From the NCBI RefSeq assembly GCF_001426375.1, contig NZ_LMEO01000006.1:26538-90537 (forward strand): a stretch of 64,000 nt of DNA, given 5' to 3'. Within the stretch, counting starts at the first letter, position 1; the number at the start of each line of letters is the position of its first letter. The notes under the pieces were generated by a model. The model was not told where the DNA came from. It made no database searches and saw only the letters and a list, made by a program, of their open reading frames with translations. Below, in pieces: positions 36,004-44,741 of the stretch. The position numbers and the translations under genes are program-made. Source of the stretch: Paenibacillus sp. Root444D2. Its GTDB lineage: Bacteria > Bacillota > Bacilli > Paenibacillales > NBRC-103111.

Positions 36004-36024
36004 GATAGCAGATAGCAGATAGCT
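36004..36024. repeat. Heptanucleotide tandem repeat (GATAGCA)
   Basis: GATAGCA, GATAGCA, GATAGCT in tandem, downstream of the aminopeptidase gene. Confidence 0.75.
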
Positions 36025-36050
36025 GATGAAGACCGCAGAAGGAAAAAGGA

Positions 36051-36106
36051 AGCTAGAAGCTAGAAGCTAGAAGCTAGAAAATAGAAAATAGAAAATAGAA
36101 AATAGA
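36051..36106. repeat. Compound heptanucleotide tandem repeat (AGCTAGA)4(AAATAGA)4
   Basis: Four perfect AGCTAGA units (36051-36078) pass without a break into four perfect AAATAGA units (36079-36106), which run straight into the first palindromic repeat at 36102. The register is seven bases throughout, so the second block is likely a mutated and re-amplified form of the first. Confidence 0.95.
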
Positions 36107-36291
36107 AGTCTCTAGAGACCGCTAATTTGTCCAAAAGTGAGGAAATATTAAGAATAGAAGTCTTTAAAGATTCCTATTCCTTAAAGTTGAATCAAATAGG
36201 GCCAAATATTACCGAATAGAAGTCTCTAGAAGCTTCTATTTCCTCAAAATTTGATCTTAATGACGTAATAGCAGTCTCTAGAGGCTCTTAT
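36102..36291. repeat. Four-copy array of the imperfect palindromic repeat
   Basis: Copies begin near 36102 (AATAGAAGTCTCTAGAGACC), 36153 (GAATAGAAGTCTTTAAAGAT), 36214 (GAATAGAAGTCTCTAGAAGC) and 36267 (TAATAGCAGTCTCTAGAGGC), in steps of 51, 61 and 53. The first copy contains the perfect palindrome GTCTCTAGAGAC. Together with the heptamer tracts it fills most of the 35937-36443 gap; 36292-36443 shows nothing I recognise. Confidence 0.85.
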
Positions 36292-36443
36292 CTGAATCCA
36301 CAGTTCAGCCTTTTTGGCTATGACGGGATTAAAGCCCATTTCATTAACTTTGAAATATCTATATTTGGATCGATTGCCTCACTATCTTTTAAGTTCCTCA
36401 ATTTGCCCCATTGCTCCATGTAATTTAAGGCTGTTTACATCCA

Positions 36444-36478
36444 AAAGAACCGAGGGACTATTGTCCTCTCGGTTCTTT
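36444..36478. terminator. Bidirectional intrinsic terminator at the lexA 3' end
   Basis: AAAGAACCGAGGGA-CTATTG-TCCTCTCGGTTCTTT; on the minus strand it follows lexA and ends in TTTT. Confidence 0.85.
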
Positions 36479-36517
36479 ATCATTGGTATTGTATGTAGAA
36501 TAAGGGCTGTAGTGCTA

Positions 36518-37135
36518 TTACATATCCCGGAACAAACCAATGACACGGCCAAGAATCGTAACATGTTTCAAAAGGATTGGCTGCAAAGCCGAGTTCTCCG
36601 GTTGAAGACGAATATGATCCTTCTCCTTGTAAAAGCGTTTCACCGTTGCTTCATCATCTTCCGTCATTGCTACAACAATGTCCCCGTTATTAGCGGTTTG
36701 CTGTTGCTTTACGATGACATAATCGCCATTATGAATACCGGCTTCGATCATACTGTCACCCATGACGCTAAGCATGAACACATTATTATCTCCTACCATG
36801 CTGACAGGAAGAGGGAAGTAGTCTTCGATGTTCTCTGTTGCTGTAATAGGCACACCGGCTGTAACTTTACCAACGAGAGGTACACGAGCTACAGAAACTG
36901 CAAAATGCGTTTCCGCACCGTCAAGTCCTAGAATTTCAATAGCACGTGGCTTTGTAGGATCTCGACGAATCATACCTTTCTTCTCAAGACGCTCCAAATG
37001 TCCATGAACTGTAGAACTAGAAGCTAGTCCAACTGCCTCGCCGATTTCTCTAACGGAAGGTGGGTACCCCTTATCTTTCACTTCATTCTTAATGAATTCC
37101 AATATAGCTTGTTGACGCTGCGAAATCTTACTCAA
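36518..37135 (-). CDS. lexA: SOS repressor LexA
   Basis: 205 aa. N-terminal winged helix ([25 protein letters not shown]), cleavage site Ala93-Gly94 in KVTAGVP, and the self-cleavage dyad S128 (VMGDSMI) and K166 (ATVKRFYK). Represses DNA-damage genes until RecA-stimulated autocleavage. Divergent from yneA over a 147-base region containing four LexA-like boxes. Confidence 0.97.
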   Translation of the reverse strand: MSKISQRQQAILEFIKNEVKDKGYPPSVREIGEAVGLASSSTVHGHLERLEKKGMIRRDPTKPRAIEILGLDGAETHFAVSVARVPLVGKVTAGVPITATENIEDYFPLPVSMVGDNNVFMLSVMGDSMIEAGIHNGDYVIVKQQQTANNGDIVVAMTEDDEATVKRFYKEKDHIRLQPENSALQPILLKHVTILGRVIGLFRDM

Positions 37136-37170
37136 TAGTTATCACTCCAATACTGGGAATCATTACCCAA

Positions 37171-37267
37171 AGTATAACATAGAACCCGAGTTCGTACAAA
37201 CATAAGTTCGAGAAAAGGGTTGACTCAAACATGTGTTCGTGTTATTCTAATACCAGAACAAATGTTT
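37171..37267. promoter_or_regulatory. lexA/yneA divergent promoters with four LexA-type boxes
   Basis: Boxes fitting GAAC-N4-GTTC: GAAC-CCGA-GTTC (37182-37193, perfect), AAAC-ATAA-GTTC (37198-37209), AAAC-ATGT-GTTC (37227-37238) and GAAC-AAAT-GTTT (37256-37267). The lexA promoter on the minus strand is TTGTAC (37199-37194), 17 bases, TATACT (37176-37171), with the first box in its spacer. The yneA promoter is TTGACT (37220-37225), 17 bases, TATTCT (37243-37248), with the third box in its spacer. Both genes should therefore be LexA-repressed. Confidence 0.88.
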
Positions 37268-37282
37268 GGGAGATGATTATTC

Positions 37283-37690
37283 ATGTATATGGCTTATACA
37301 AACACTAACACAACAAACTCACCTCATAGATCTGCTAGCACATCCAAAGGGATGACATTTCATTCTAGTTATACAAAAGCGATTGTTCGCTTCATTTTAT
37401 TAGCAGTTATTCTTGGTACTGTGTTTTCATTTGGTGCTATGGTTCAAGCCTATGCAGGGGATGGGGCTGCAACTGCAAAGACCGCAGTTTCCATGACACC
37501 TATTAACATCACTCCGAAAGCTGTCGTACAAGATCAAGTCGTTATTCAACATGGAGACACACTCTGGGATATTGCTTCCACACATAAAAAAAGCGATGAG
37601 AACGTTCGTTCCTACATACATAAATTAAAGACAATCAATCATTTATCTACCAGCTCCTTGAAAGAAGGACAGGTTTTATTGCTTCCTTAA
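37283..37690 (+). CDS. yneA: SOS cell division suppressor YneA-like, LysM protein
   Basis: 135 aa. One N-terminal membrane segment (about 33-55, FILLAVILGTVFSFGAMVQA) and a C-terminal LysM domain beginning IQHGDTLWDIASTH. This is the domain layout of Bacillus YneA, which delays septation during the SOS response. Position opposite lexA with LexA boxes in its promoter supports the assignment. The N-terminal 30 residues are Thr/Ser-rich, longer than in YneA. ATG 37283 follows GGGAGATG. Confidence 0.88.
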   Translation: MYMAYTNTNTTNSPHRSASTSKGMTFHSSYTKAIVRFILLAVILGTVFSFGAMVQAYAGDGAATAKTAVSMTPINITPKAVVQDQVVIQHGDTLWDIASTHKKSDENVRSYIHKLKTINHLSTSSLKEGQVLLLP

Positions 37691-37727
37691 TTTCACTCTG
37701 CTATTTTTAATAGACTCTAAACATGAT

Positions 37728-37758
37728 GAGGCTTGGACACATGTTCCTATGCCTCTTT
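37728..37758 (+). terminator. Weak intrinsic terminator after yneA
   Basis: GAGGC (37728-37732) pairs with GCCTC (37751-37755), followed by TTTTTG. Confidence 0.55.
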
Positions 37759-37833
37759 TTGTTGTCTCTTGACATTCCTTAATAGGGATGGCAAAGTAGT
37801 ACTCATATTGAATTTTTGACTGGGAGGATCATT

Positions 37834-38016
37834 ATGAGTGACAACATGGAACAGAATATCGAACGTATTAATGAGCTTGCTCGTAAAGCGAAAACAGTTG
37901 GCTTAACAGATGCGGAAATCGATGAACGCAACGAACTCAGAAAGAAATATATTGAAGCATTCCGCGGCAATCTTAAAGTTCAACTTGATTCCATCAAGTT
38001 TACGGACGAAGAGTAA
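37834..38016 (+). CDS. DUF896/UPF0291 family protein, YnzC-like
   Basis: 60 aa, small charged protein with RINELARKAKTVGLTDAEIDE and RKKYIEAFRGNLKVQLD, diagnostic of DUF896 (YnzC/YaaO-type). In Bacillus, ynzC belongs to the lexA-linked yneA-yneB-ynzC SOS operon; yneB is missing here. Function unknown. ATG 37834 follows GGGAGGATCATT. Confidence 0.92.
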   Translation: MSDNMEQNIERINELARKAKTVGLTDAEIDERNELRKKYIEAFRGNLKVQLDSIKFTDEE

Positions 38017-38056
38017 TCGCTGCTCATATAGATACAACATTCAAAAGGGGAAATGA

Positions 38057-38854
38057 ATGATGACGTTGAAAGCTGTGCTTTTTGATTTAGATGATACGCT
38101 TCTGTGGGATGATCGCAGTGTGCAGGAAGCATTCGAAGCGACATGTGCTGAAGCTGCAAAGCACGTTGCGGTGAATCCCGCGGAATTGGAAGCCTCTGTT
38201 CGCAAGGAAGCGCGTTCTTTATATGAATCTTTTGAAACCTTTGCGTTTACGAAGATGATTGGGATTAATCCCTTTGAAGGCTTATGGGCTAATTTCACAC
38301 AAGGTGAGAATGAGAACTTTCGTAAGCTTGAGAAACTAGCGCCAGGATATCGTACGGAGTCTTGGACAAGAGGGCTTGCGGCGTTGGGGATAGAGGAACG
38401 TGAGCTCGGGTATAAGCTTGGAGAACTATTTCCAGCAGAACGCCGACGCCGTCCTTACGTATATGAGGAAACGTTTCGAGTATTGGACGCTTTGAAAGGC
38501 AGCTATCAATTACTGTTATTAACGAATGGCTCGCCAGATCTGCAAAAGGAAAAATTAGCAGGTGTCCCAAATATCGCACCATACTTTGATCATATTGTGA
38601 TCTCGGGTGAATTTGGCGTAGGTAAGCCAGCGACAACGATTTTTAACCATGCTCTGGGACTACTTGGGATAGAAGCTGAGGAAGGAATCATGATCGGAGA
38701 TAAATTGACAACCGATATCCTTGGTTCTAGCAGCGTAGGTATGCGCAATATTTGGATTAATCACCATGGGCTTCAAAGTGGAGATGAGATCGTTCCTGTG
38801 TATGAGGTTTCCCGTCTTCAAGACATTTTGCCGATTATTGCGAACGGACAATAA
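38057..38854 (+). CDS. HAD family hydrolase
   Basis: 265 aa. Haloacid-dehalogenase-type phosphatase: motif I FDLDDTLLW (D10, D12), motif II LLTNGSPD, motif III Lys in GVGKPA and motif IV MIGDKLTTDILG. The helical cap lies between about residues 18 and 115. Similar to YsaA/YjjG-type phosphatases, but the substrate is not evident. ATG 38057 follows AAAAGGGGAAATGA; the adjacent ATG 38060 is an equal choice. Confidence 0.9.
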   Translation: MMTLKAVLFDLDDTLLWDDRSVQEAFEATCAEAAKHVAVNPAELEASVRKEARSLYESFETFAFTKMIGINPFEGLWANFTQGENENFRKLEKLAPGYRTESWTRGLAALGIEERELGYKLGELFPAERRRRPYVYEETFRVLDALKGSYQLLLLTNGSPDLQKEKLAGVPNIAPYFDHIVISGEFGVGKPATTIFNHALGLLGIEAEEGIMIGDKLTTDILGSSSVGMRNIWINHHGLQSGDEIVPVYEVSRLQDILPIIANGQ

Positions 38855-38864
38855 AGAATAAAGA

Positions 38865-38913
38865 AAAACCCAACGGCTGCTTAGGACGTTAAGTCCAGCG
38901 CTGTTGGGTTTTT
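38865..38913 (+). terminator. Intrinsic terminator between the HAD gene and mtnD
   Basis: AAAACCCAACGGC and GCTGTTGGGTTTT pair, with GGAC/GTCC inside; TTT-rich ends on both strands suggest bidirectional use. Confidence 0.82.
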
Positions 38914-38929
38914 GCATCATATAATAGAA

Positions 38930-39472
38930 TTAGGCTTTGCTAAATTCTGGATCATCAATGTTATAAGCAACCCAGCCATCTTTTTCGATGAAGAGACGAA
39001 CGGCAACGATTTCACGATTATCCATAAGTGTGAAGAAATGGTTCGTGTTCTCAGGAACTGAGATCACATCGCCTGGTTCAAGTTCAACATCAAAATAGCC
39101 AACTTCGCCTTCGGATTTGATAATGAAAATTCCTCGTCCAGAAACGATTGCACGAATTTCATCTTCCGTATGTGTGTGTACTTGTTCGAATTTCTTCAGA
39201 AGCTCTTCGATGTTAGGCGTTGAATCGGAAAGCGCGATTACATCCCAAATTTCATAACCGCGTCTAGCAGCCAAATCACGAATTTCTTCTTCATAAGTAC
39301 TAATAATTTCAGCTTTCTCTTCATCACTTAGAATGAATTTCTCACGTAGTGCTACCGGAAGCTTGTTAGCATCCCAGTGTTCATATACAACATTTTGACT
39401 ATCCAAGAAGGCTTTGACCTGCTCTTCGCCTTCAATACGTTCATTCGTATTGCGAATTCTAATTTGTGCCAA
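38930..39472 (-). CDS. mtnD: Acireductone dioxygenase MtnD
   Basis: 180 aa cupin. Oxidises 1,2-dihydroxy-3-keto-5-methylthiopentene to the precursor of methionine in the methionine salvage pathway. Metal ligands are visible in HTHTEDE (two His and Glu) and the later His in PENTNHFF. It stands alone here, apart from other mtn genes, divergent from metH. No SAM riboswitch is visible in the 254-base gap between them. Confidence 0.93.
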   Translation of the reverse strand: MAQIRIRNTNERIEGEEQVKAFLDSQNVVYEHWDANKLPVALREKFILSDEEKAEIISTYEEEIRDLAARRGYEIWDVIALSDSTPNIEELLKKFEQVHTHTEDEIRAIVSGRGIFIIKSEGEVGYFDVELEPGDVISVPENTNHFFTLMDNREIVAVRLFIEKDGWVAYNIDDPEFSKA

Positions 39473-39726
39473 GCTGCATCCCTCTTTCTGAGTAAATATA
39501 ATATAGGGATCTTTGACTTACGATCAAAGTCTCTCCTTTGAATTATAGTGGAAATACAGTTAGCTGTCGATGGTTGAACATAAGTATTTCCGATAAAACC
39601 TATAGGTAATTGTGATAATTCAAATTCTTTTCATAGAAGCCGGATTCTGTTACACTAAAGCATAACATAATTTGTCGTTTTTTTTATTCTCAATTGCTTT
39701 AGGATAAGTTGAAAGGGAGTCATGCA

Positions 39727-42700
39727 ATGACCAAAACACCAATACAAGAGCAGCTTAAAAAGAAAATCATGATCCTAGATGGTGCCATGGGTACAATGAT
39801 TCAGCAAGAGAACTTAACAGCTGAAGATTTCGGGAGCGATGATCTGGACGGTTGTAATGAAATTCTTTGCGTTACACGGCCAGATGTTATTCGCAAAATT
39901 CATGAAGCTTACTTCGCCGCTGGCGCTGATATGATAGAAACAAATACATTCGGGACCACGAGCGTGGTACTAGCGGAGTATGATTTGCAAGATCGTCATC
40001 GTGAATTAAATCTTGCGGCAGCCAAACTGGCTATCGAAGCAGCGAATAAATATTCGACACCGGAGTGGCCTCGTTATGTTATCGGAGCCATGGGTCCAAC
40101 AACCAAAACGTTGTCGGTAACCGGTGGAGTCACATTCGCTCAGCTAGAGGAGAGTTATTATGAGCAAGCATTAGCTCTGGTTGAAGCGGGCGTGGATGCA
40201 CTACTATTGGAAACTTCTCAAGATACTCTGAATGTAAAAGCAGGCAGTATCGGAATTCGCAGAGCTTATGAAACATTGGGTGTTGAACTTCCAATAATGA
40301 TCTCGGGTACGATTGAGCCGATGGGCACAACATTAGCAGGTCAAAATATTGAATCCTTCTATATTTCTTTGGAACATTTGAAGCCTATTTCAATGGGTTT
40401 GAACTGTGCTACAGGACCTGAATTTATGAGGGATCATATCCGAACATTGTCTGATATTGCTGAAACAGCAATTAGTTGTTATCCGAATGCCGGTTTGCCG
40501 GATGAGAACGGACATTACCACGAGTCTCCTGAATCTTTGGCTAAAAAGATGGCCGGATTTGCAGAGCAAGGCTGGCTCAATATTGCCGGTGGGTGCTGTG
40601 GGACAACGCCCGATCACATTCGTGCAATGGCGGAGACACTTTCTCAGTATAAGCCAAGAACGCAATATGGTTCGCATTTACCTGCTGTCTCCGGGATTGA
40701 AACGTTATTTATCGAGCCAGAAAATCGTCCGATCATGGTTGGCGAACGGACCAATATTTCAGGTTCCCGAAAATTCAAACGCCTGATTAAAGAAGGGAAG
40801 TTTGAAGAGGGCTCTGAGATTGCGCGTAATCAAGTTAAGAACGGCGCTCACGTTATTGATATTAATCTGCAGGATACAGACATTGACGAAGCTTATGCCG
40901 TTGAAGAGTTCATGCAGCAGGTTGTGAAGAAAGTCAAAGTTCCGTTAATGATTGACTCGACATATGACCATATTATTGAGCTAGGACTTAAGTACTCCCA
41001 AGGTAAGGCGATCATTAACTCCATTAACTTGGAGGATGGCGAAACGAAGTTCGAAGGAATTTTACCTTTAATCAAACGTTATGGGGCTGCGGTTGTTTGT
41101 ATTCTCATTGATGAACGAGGCCAGGCTGTTTCGCGAGAAGCGAAGATCGAAGTGGCGACGCGGTCTTACGAGCTTTTGACACAGAAGTATGGTATGAATC
41201 CGGAGGATATTATATTTGATCCCAATATGTTCCCAGTAGGCTCCGGAGACCCGCAGTACATCGGTTCCGCCGTAGAGACGATTGAGGGCATCAAGCTGAT
41301 TAAAGAAAAGTTTCCTAAAGCCAAAACAATTCTAGGATTAAGTAATATCTCCTTCGGTTTACCGGATGCTGGGCGTGAAGTGCTGAATTCCGTATATCTA
41401 TACCATTGTACGAAGGCAGGCCTAGATTATGCCATTGTGAATACAGAAAAATTGGAGCGTTATGCTTCCATCCCGGGTACAGAGCGTCAATTAGCTGAAG
41501 AACTTATTTACAATACGAGTGATGAGACACTGGCACAATTTGTTGCTCATTTCCGTGAGAAAAAAGTGGAAAAGAAAGAGAAGATTTCGAATCTGACTCT
41601 AGAAGAAAGACTTGGCTCTTATGTCGTGGAAGGGACCAAGGAAGGGCTGATCCCTGATTTGGAAATTGCTTTACAGACTTATTCGCCGCTTGAAGTCATC
41701 AATGGGCCGCTCATGAAGGGGATGGAGGAAGTTGGACGCCTTTTTAATGGGAATGAACTGATTGTGGCTGAGGTTTTACAAAGTGCGGAAGTCATGAAGG
41801 CTTCAGTTAATTATTTGGAACCATTCATGGAGAAATCCGAAACAGCGGTTAAGGGGAAAATTATTCTTGCAACCGTTAAAGGTGATGTACATGATATCGG
41901 TAAAAATCTGGTCGAAATTATCCTATCGAACAATGGTTATAAGATTATTAATCTTGGGATTAAAGTACCGCCGGAGCAAATCATTGAAGCCTATCGAAGG
42001 GAGCTTCCGGACGCGATTGGTTTATCTGGATTGCTTGTGAAATCGGCTCAGCAAATGGTTATCACGGCCCAAGATTTACGTACGGCAGGTGTGGATGTAC
42101 CGATTCTGGTTGGCGGTGCTGCTCTAACACGTAAATTTACCAAAACACGTATTCAGCCTGAATATGAAGGTGTTGTTCTTTATGCAAAGGACGCGATGGA
42201 TGGGCTGGATATTGCAAACAGACTGAGTGACCCTGAACAACGCCAACGTCTCATTCAGGAGCTAAGAGAAAGCTTGGAATCTGATGTGATGGATACCGGT
42301 AAGAAGGAAGAGAAACTGCCACAGCTCACACGTGTGAGTTCGTCTGCTGTATCCAAGGATCTTCCTGTGCAAGTGCCGCAGGATACAGAACGCCATATTA
42401 TGAGGGATTACCCGATAAGCCATCTAATGCCTTATGTCAACATGCAGATGCTGCTTGGTCATCATCTTGGTTTGAAAGGTAAAGTAGAGCAGCTGCTTAG
42501 CGACAAAGATACGAAAGCCCTTCAATTGAAGGATACAGTGGATTCAATTCTATATGCTGCACAGCATAATGGGATTATCAAAGCCCACGGGATGTACCGT
42601 TTCTTCCCAGCACAATCCAGCGGTAACGATGTCATCGTGTATGACCCGCAGGATCACAGTAAAGTGCTTGAAACCTTCACATTCCCGCGTCAAGATAAAG

Positions 42701-43164
42701 AGCCTTATCTTTGCTTATCCGACTACCTGAAGTCAGTAGAAAGCGGGCAAATGGATTACGTTGGTTTCTTACTTGTTACGGCAGGGCATGATATTAATGA
42801 ATTGGCTAAAGAATGGCGGGATAAAGGGGATTATTTGAAATCCCATGCCCTTCAGGCTACAGCACTGGAAATGGCTGAAGGCTTTGCCGAGCGGATTCAT
42901 CACATCATGCGCGATGTATGGGGGATAGCCGATCGTGTAGATATGACCATGCAGGAGAGATTTGGGGCCAAATATGTCGGACAAAGGTTCTCTTTCGGTT
43001 ACCCGGCATGTCCGAATCTCGAGGACCAAGCGAAGTTGTTCAACTTGCTGAAGCCAGAGGATATTGGCGTAGAGCTAACGGAGTCGTTCATGATGGAGCC
43101 GGAAGCATCGGTTTCTGCGATCGTATTTGCCCATAAGGAAGCTCGTTACTTCAACGTAGGATAG
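39727..43164 (+). CDS. metH: Cobalamin-dependent methionine synthase MetH
   Basis: 1145 aa, full length. Methylates homocysteine from methyltetrahydrofolate via B12. Order of domains: homocysteine-binding (about 1-310, with ILDGAMGTMIQ, GLNCATGP and the zinc cysteines AGGCCGT), pterin-binding (about 330-600, VGERTNISGSRKF), B12 cap (about 620-715), B12-binding with VKGDVHDIGKN (axial His about residue 722) and the C-terminal SAM-dependent reactivation domain ending FSFGYPACP. ATG 39727 follows AAAGGGAG; the ATG at 39722 is out of frame. Confidence 0.97.
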   Translation: MTKTPIQEQLKKKIMILDGAMGTMIQQENLTAEDFGSDDLDGCNEILCVTRPDVIRKIHEAYFAAGADMIETNTFGTTSVVLAEYDLQDRHRELNLAAAKLAIEAANKYSTPEWPRYVIGAMGPTTKTLSVTGGVTFAQLEESYYEQALALVEAGVDALLLETSQDTLNVKAGSIGIRRAYETLGVELPIMISGTIEPMGTTLAGQNIESFYISLEHLKPISMGLNCATGPEFMRDHIRTLSDIAETAISCYPNAGLPDENGHYHESPESLAKKMAGFAEQGWLNIAGGCCGTTPDHIRAMAETLSQYKPRTQYGSHLPAVSGIETLFIEPENRPIMVGERTNISGSRKFKRLIKEGKFEEGSEIARNQVKNGAHVIDINLQDTDIDEAYAVEEFMQQVVKKVKVPLMIDSTYDHIIELGLKYSQGKAIINSINLEDGETKFEGILPLIKRYGAAVVCILIDERGQAVSREAKIEVATRSYELLTQKYGMNPEDIIFDPNMFPVGSGDPQYIGSAVETIEGIKLIKEKFPKAKTILGLSNISFGLPDAGREVLNSVYLYHCTKAGLDYAIVNTEKLERYASIPGTERQLAEELIYNTSDETLAQFVAHFREKKVEKKEKISNLTLEERLGSYVVEGTKEGLIPDLEIALQTYSPLEVINGPLMKGMEEVGRLFNGNELIVAEVLQSAEVMKASVNYLEPFMEKSETAVKGKIILATVKGDVHDIGKNLVEIILSNNGYKIINLGIKVPPEQIIEAYRRELPDAIGLSGLLVKSAQQMVITAQDLRTAGVDVPILVGGAALTRKFTKTRIQPEYEGVVLYAKDAMDGLDIANRLSDPEQRQRLIQELRESLESDVMDTGKKEEKLPQLTRVSSSAVSKDLPVQVPQDTERHIMRDYPISHLMPYVNMQMLLGHHLGLKGKVEQLLSDKDTKALQLKDTVDSILYAAQHNGIIKAHGMYRFFPAQSSGNDVIVYDPQDHSKVLETFTFPRQDKEPYLCLSDYLKSVESGQMDYVGFLLVTAGHDINELAKEWRDKGDYLKSHALQATALEMAEGFAERIHHIMRDVWGIADRVDMTMQERFGAKYVGQRFSFGYPACPNLEDQAKLFNLLKPEDIGVELTESFMMEPEASVSAIVFAHKEARYFNVG

Positions 43165-43176
43165 AAAGTTTATGTA

Positions 43177-43228
43177 TAAAGCGAGGCAGCTTGTGCGAAC
43201 TACATGGTTCGTCGGCGTCCTCGCTTTA
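43177..43228 (+). terminator. Intrinsic terminator after metH
   Basis: TAAAGCGAGG (43177-43186) pairs with CCTCGCTTTA (43219-43228), with an inner CGAAC/GTTCG stem. Confidence 0.78.
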
Positions 43229-43269
43229 CATTTTGGCATTGTGATTTTAGATAGAATGGAGTTTAGATC

Positions 43270-44199
43270 GTGGACTTGTATTTTTTGGGCACGGGGGCGG
43301 GTATGCCTTCCAAACAACGAAATGTCACCTCAATCGCTTTAAACCTGCTGGATGAACGCGGAACCTACTGGCTGTTCGACTGTGGGGAAGGGACGCAACA
43401 GCAGATTCTGAACTCTCCAGTGAAATTGGGACGAACGGAGATGCTTTTCATCACGCATCTGCATGGGGATCATTTGTACGGTCTACCTGGTTTGTTAACG
43501 AGTCGTTCCTATTTAGGAGGGGATACACCTCTTACGCTATATGGTCCGCGGGGTCTTAAGAGTTTTGTTGAGACGGCCCTCTCCGTTAGCGGGGCTCATT
43601 TAACGTATACGCTTCAGATTGTGGAAATCGAGGAAGAAGGTTTGATTTTCGAAGATGAAAGCTTCCAAGTCGAGACGGCACGATTAGAGCATCGTATCGA
43701 ATGCTTCGGTTACAGGATCGTAGAGAAGGATCAACCTGGCAAGCTTATGCAGGAAAAACTAATGGAACTCGGCATACCGGCAGGTCCGCTTTATGGTAAA
43801 TTGAAGCAAGGCCAATCCGTCCAGTTGGAGGATGGTCGTACGCTTCATGGGACTGATTTTCTAGGTGCGCCGATACCCGGACGCATTGTCGTTATACTTG
43901 GTGACACGCGCTACTGCAGCGGAGCTCAGCACTTGGCACGAGGCGCTGATGTGCTTGTGCACGAGGCTACATTCGCCATGGATAAGCAGGAGCTTGCGTA
44001 TTCGTTTGATCATGCCACTTCAATTGATGCGGCAAGAACTGCTCAGGAAGCGGGAGCGAATGCGCTGATCATGACACATATTAGCTCGCGATATCAGGGT
44101 GATGCCGTAATGGAGCTTTTGCAAGAGGCTCAGAAGATTCACGGCAATAGCTACATAGCTAAGGATTTCTGGAGCTTTGAAGTACCGCGTAAAGGGTAA
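43270..44199 (+). CDS. rnz: Ribonuclease Z
   Basis: 309 aa, normal length for RNase Z, which trims the 3' trailers of CCA-less tRNA precursors. Metallo-beta-lactamase motif THLHGDHLYG, further ligands in GDTRYC and HEATF, and the late histidine in MTHISSRY are present. GTG 43270 is preceded by GGAGTTTAGATC. Confidence 0.96.
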   Translation: MDLYFLGTGAGMPSKQRNVTSIALNLLDERGTYWLFDCGEGTQQQILNSPVKLGRTEMLFITHLHGDHLYGLPGLLTSRSYLGGDTPLTLYGPRGLKSFVETALSVSGAHLTYTLQIVEIEEEGLIFEDESFQVETARLEHRIECFGYRIVEKDQPGKLMQEKLMELGIPAGPLYGKLKQGQSVQLEDGRTLHGTDFLGAPIPGRIVVILGDTRYCSGAQHLARGADVLVHEATFAMDKQELAYSFDHATSIDAARTAQEAGANALIMTHISSRYQGDAVMELLQEAQKIHGNSYIAKDFWSFEVPRKG

Positions 44200-44206
44200 T
44201 AAAGAA

Positions 44207-44235
44207 AAGCCACCCCCGATTTTTGGAAGTGGCTT
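44207..44235. terminator. Bidirectional terminator between rnz and tlp
   Basis: AAGCCAC...GTGGCTT stem, with an A-rich left flank and a T-rich right flank; lies between convergent genes. Confidence 0.75.
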
Positions 44236-44245
44236 CTCGCTTTTC

Positions 44246-44461
44246 TTATCTGTTCGATTCGTCTTTTTTCTCTTCGATGAAGCCGCTGATGCTTTCTTTG
44301 CGGCGTTCATTCTTGGATTCGATGCTTTGTTTTTCCTCGGCAGTTATTTCATCAGCATGTTCGTCCAAGTAGTCCTCAGCTTCGTGCAGATTGGCTATCG
44401 TATGATCGATGGCGTTCTGCAAACGGGCTGGATTATCTTCGCGATTATCTGGCTTTGCCAT
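44246..44461 (-). CDS. tlp: Small acid-soluble spore protein Tlp
   Basis: 71 aa, highly charged. MAKPDNREDN at the N-terminus followed by LQNAIDHTIANLHEAEDYL is the Tlp pattern (Bacillus Tlp is about 83 aa). Made in the forespore and stored in the spore core; exact role unknown. GGGAGG precedes the start on the minus strand. Confidence 0.92.
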   Translation of the reverse strand: MAKPDNREDNPARLQNAIDHTIANLHEAEDYLDEHADEITAEEKQSIESKNERRKESISGFIEEKKDESNR

Positions 44462-44609
44462 AGTATTTCTTCCCTCCCTTTGAGGCGATAGATTGACATC
44501 CTGTTATACGATTCCACAAGGTCAATAAGATTATTCACTGTTTAAGAAGTCAATTTCCCGGATTTCCTTCATACAATAAACATAATCCCACGTTAACCGA
44601 GGTGATCAT

Positions 44610-44711
44610 ATGGAAATTTCACTTGCCGAAGTGCTGCTTTCTATTTTTATGTCCTCGATTTTTTGTGTTATGTTTAGGGAAATACGAAATTATTACAGAG
44701 ACTCAGGATAG
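44610..44711 (+). CDS. Predicted 33-aa membrane peptide
   Basis: A short open frame with an excellent site (GAGGTGATCAT): MEISLAEVLLSIFMSSIFC is mostly hydrophobic and is followed by a basic/aromatic tail ending RNYYRDSG. One membrane segment is predicted. It lies 30 bases upstream of the holin-like pair and may be co-transcribed with it. I recognise no family. Coding is inferred from the ribosome-binding site and composition only. Confidence 0.55.
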   Translation: MEISLAEVLLSIFMSSIFCVMFREIRNYYRDSG

Positions 44712-44741
44712 TGCTGCTCGCAGCTGAAATGGAGAATATTT

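Noticed and set aside
36314..36931. 205-codon plus-strand open frame over lexA
   Set aside because: It is antisense to lexA, which has all catalytic residues, promoter and operators.
39473..39726. SAM riboswitch or T-box between mtnD and metH
   Set aside because: I could not find the conserved SAM-I core or a T-box sequence; only AT-rich sequence and ordinary promoter-like stretches are seen.
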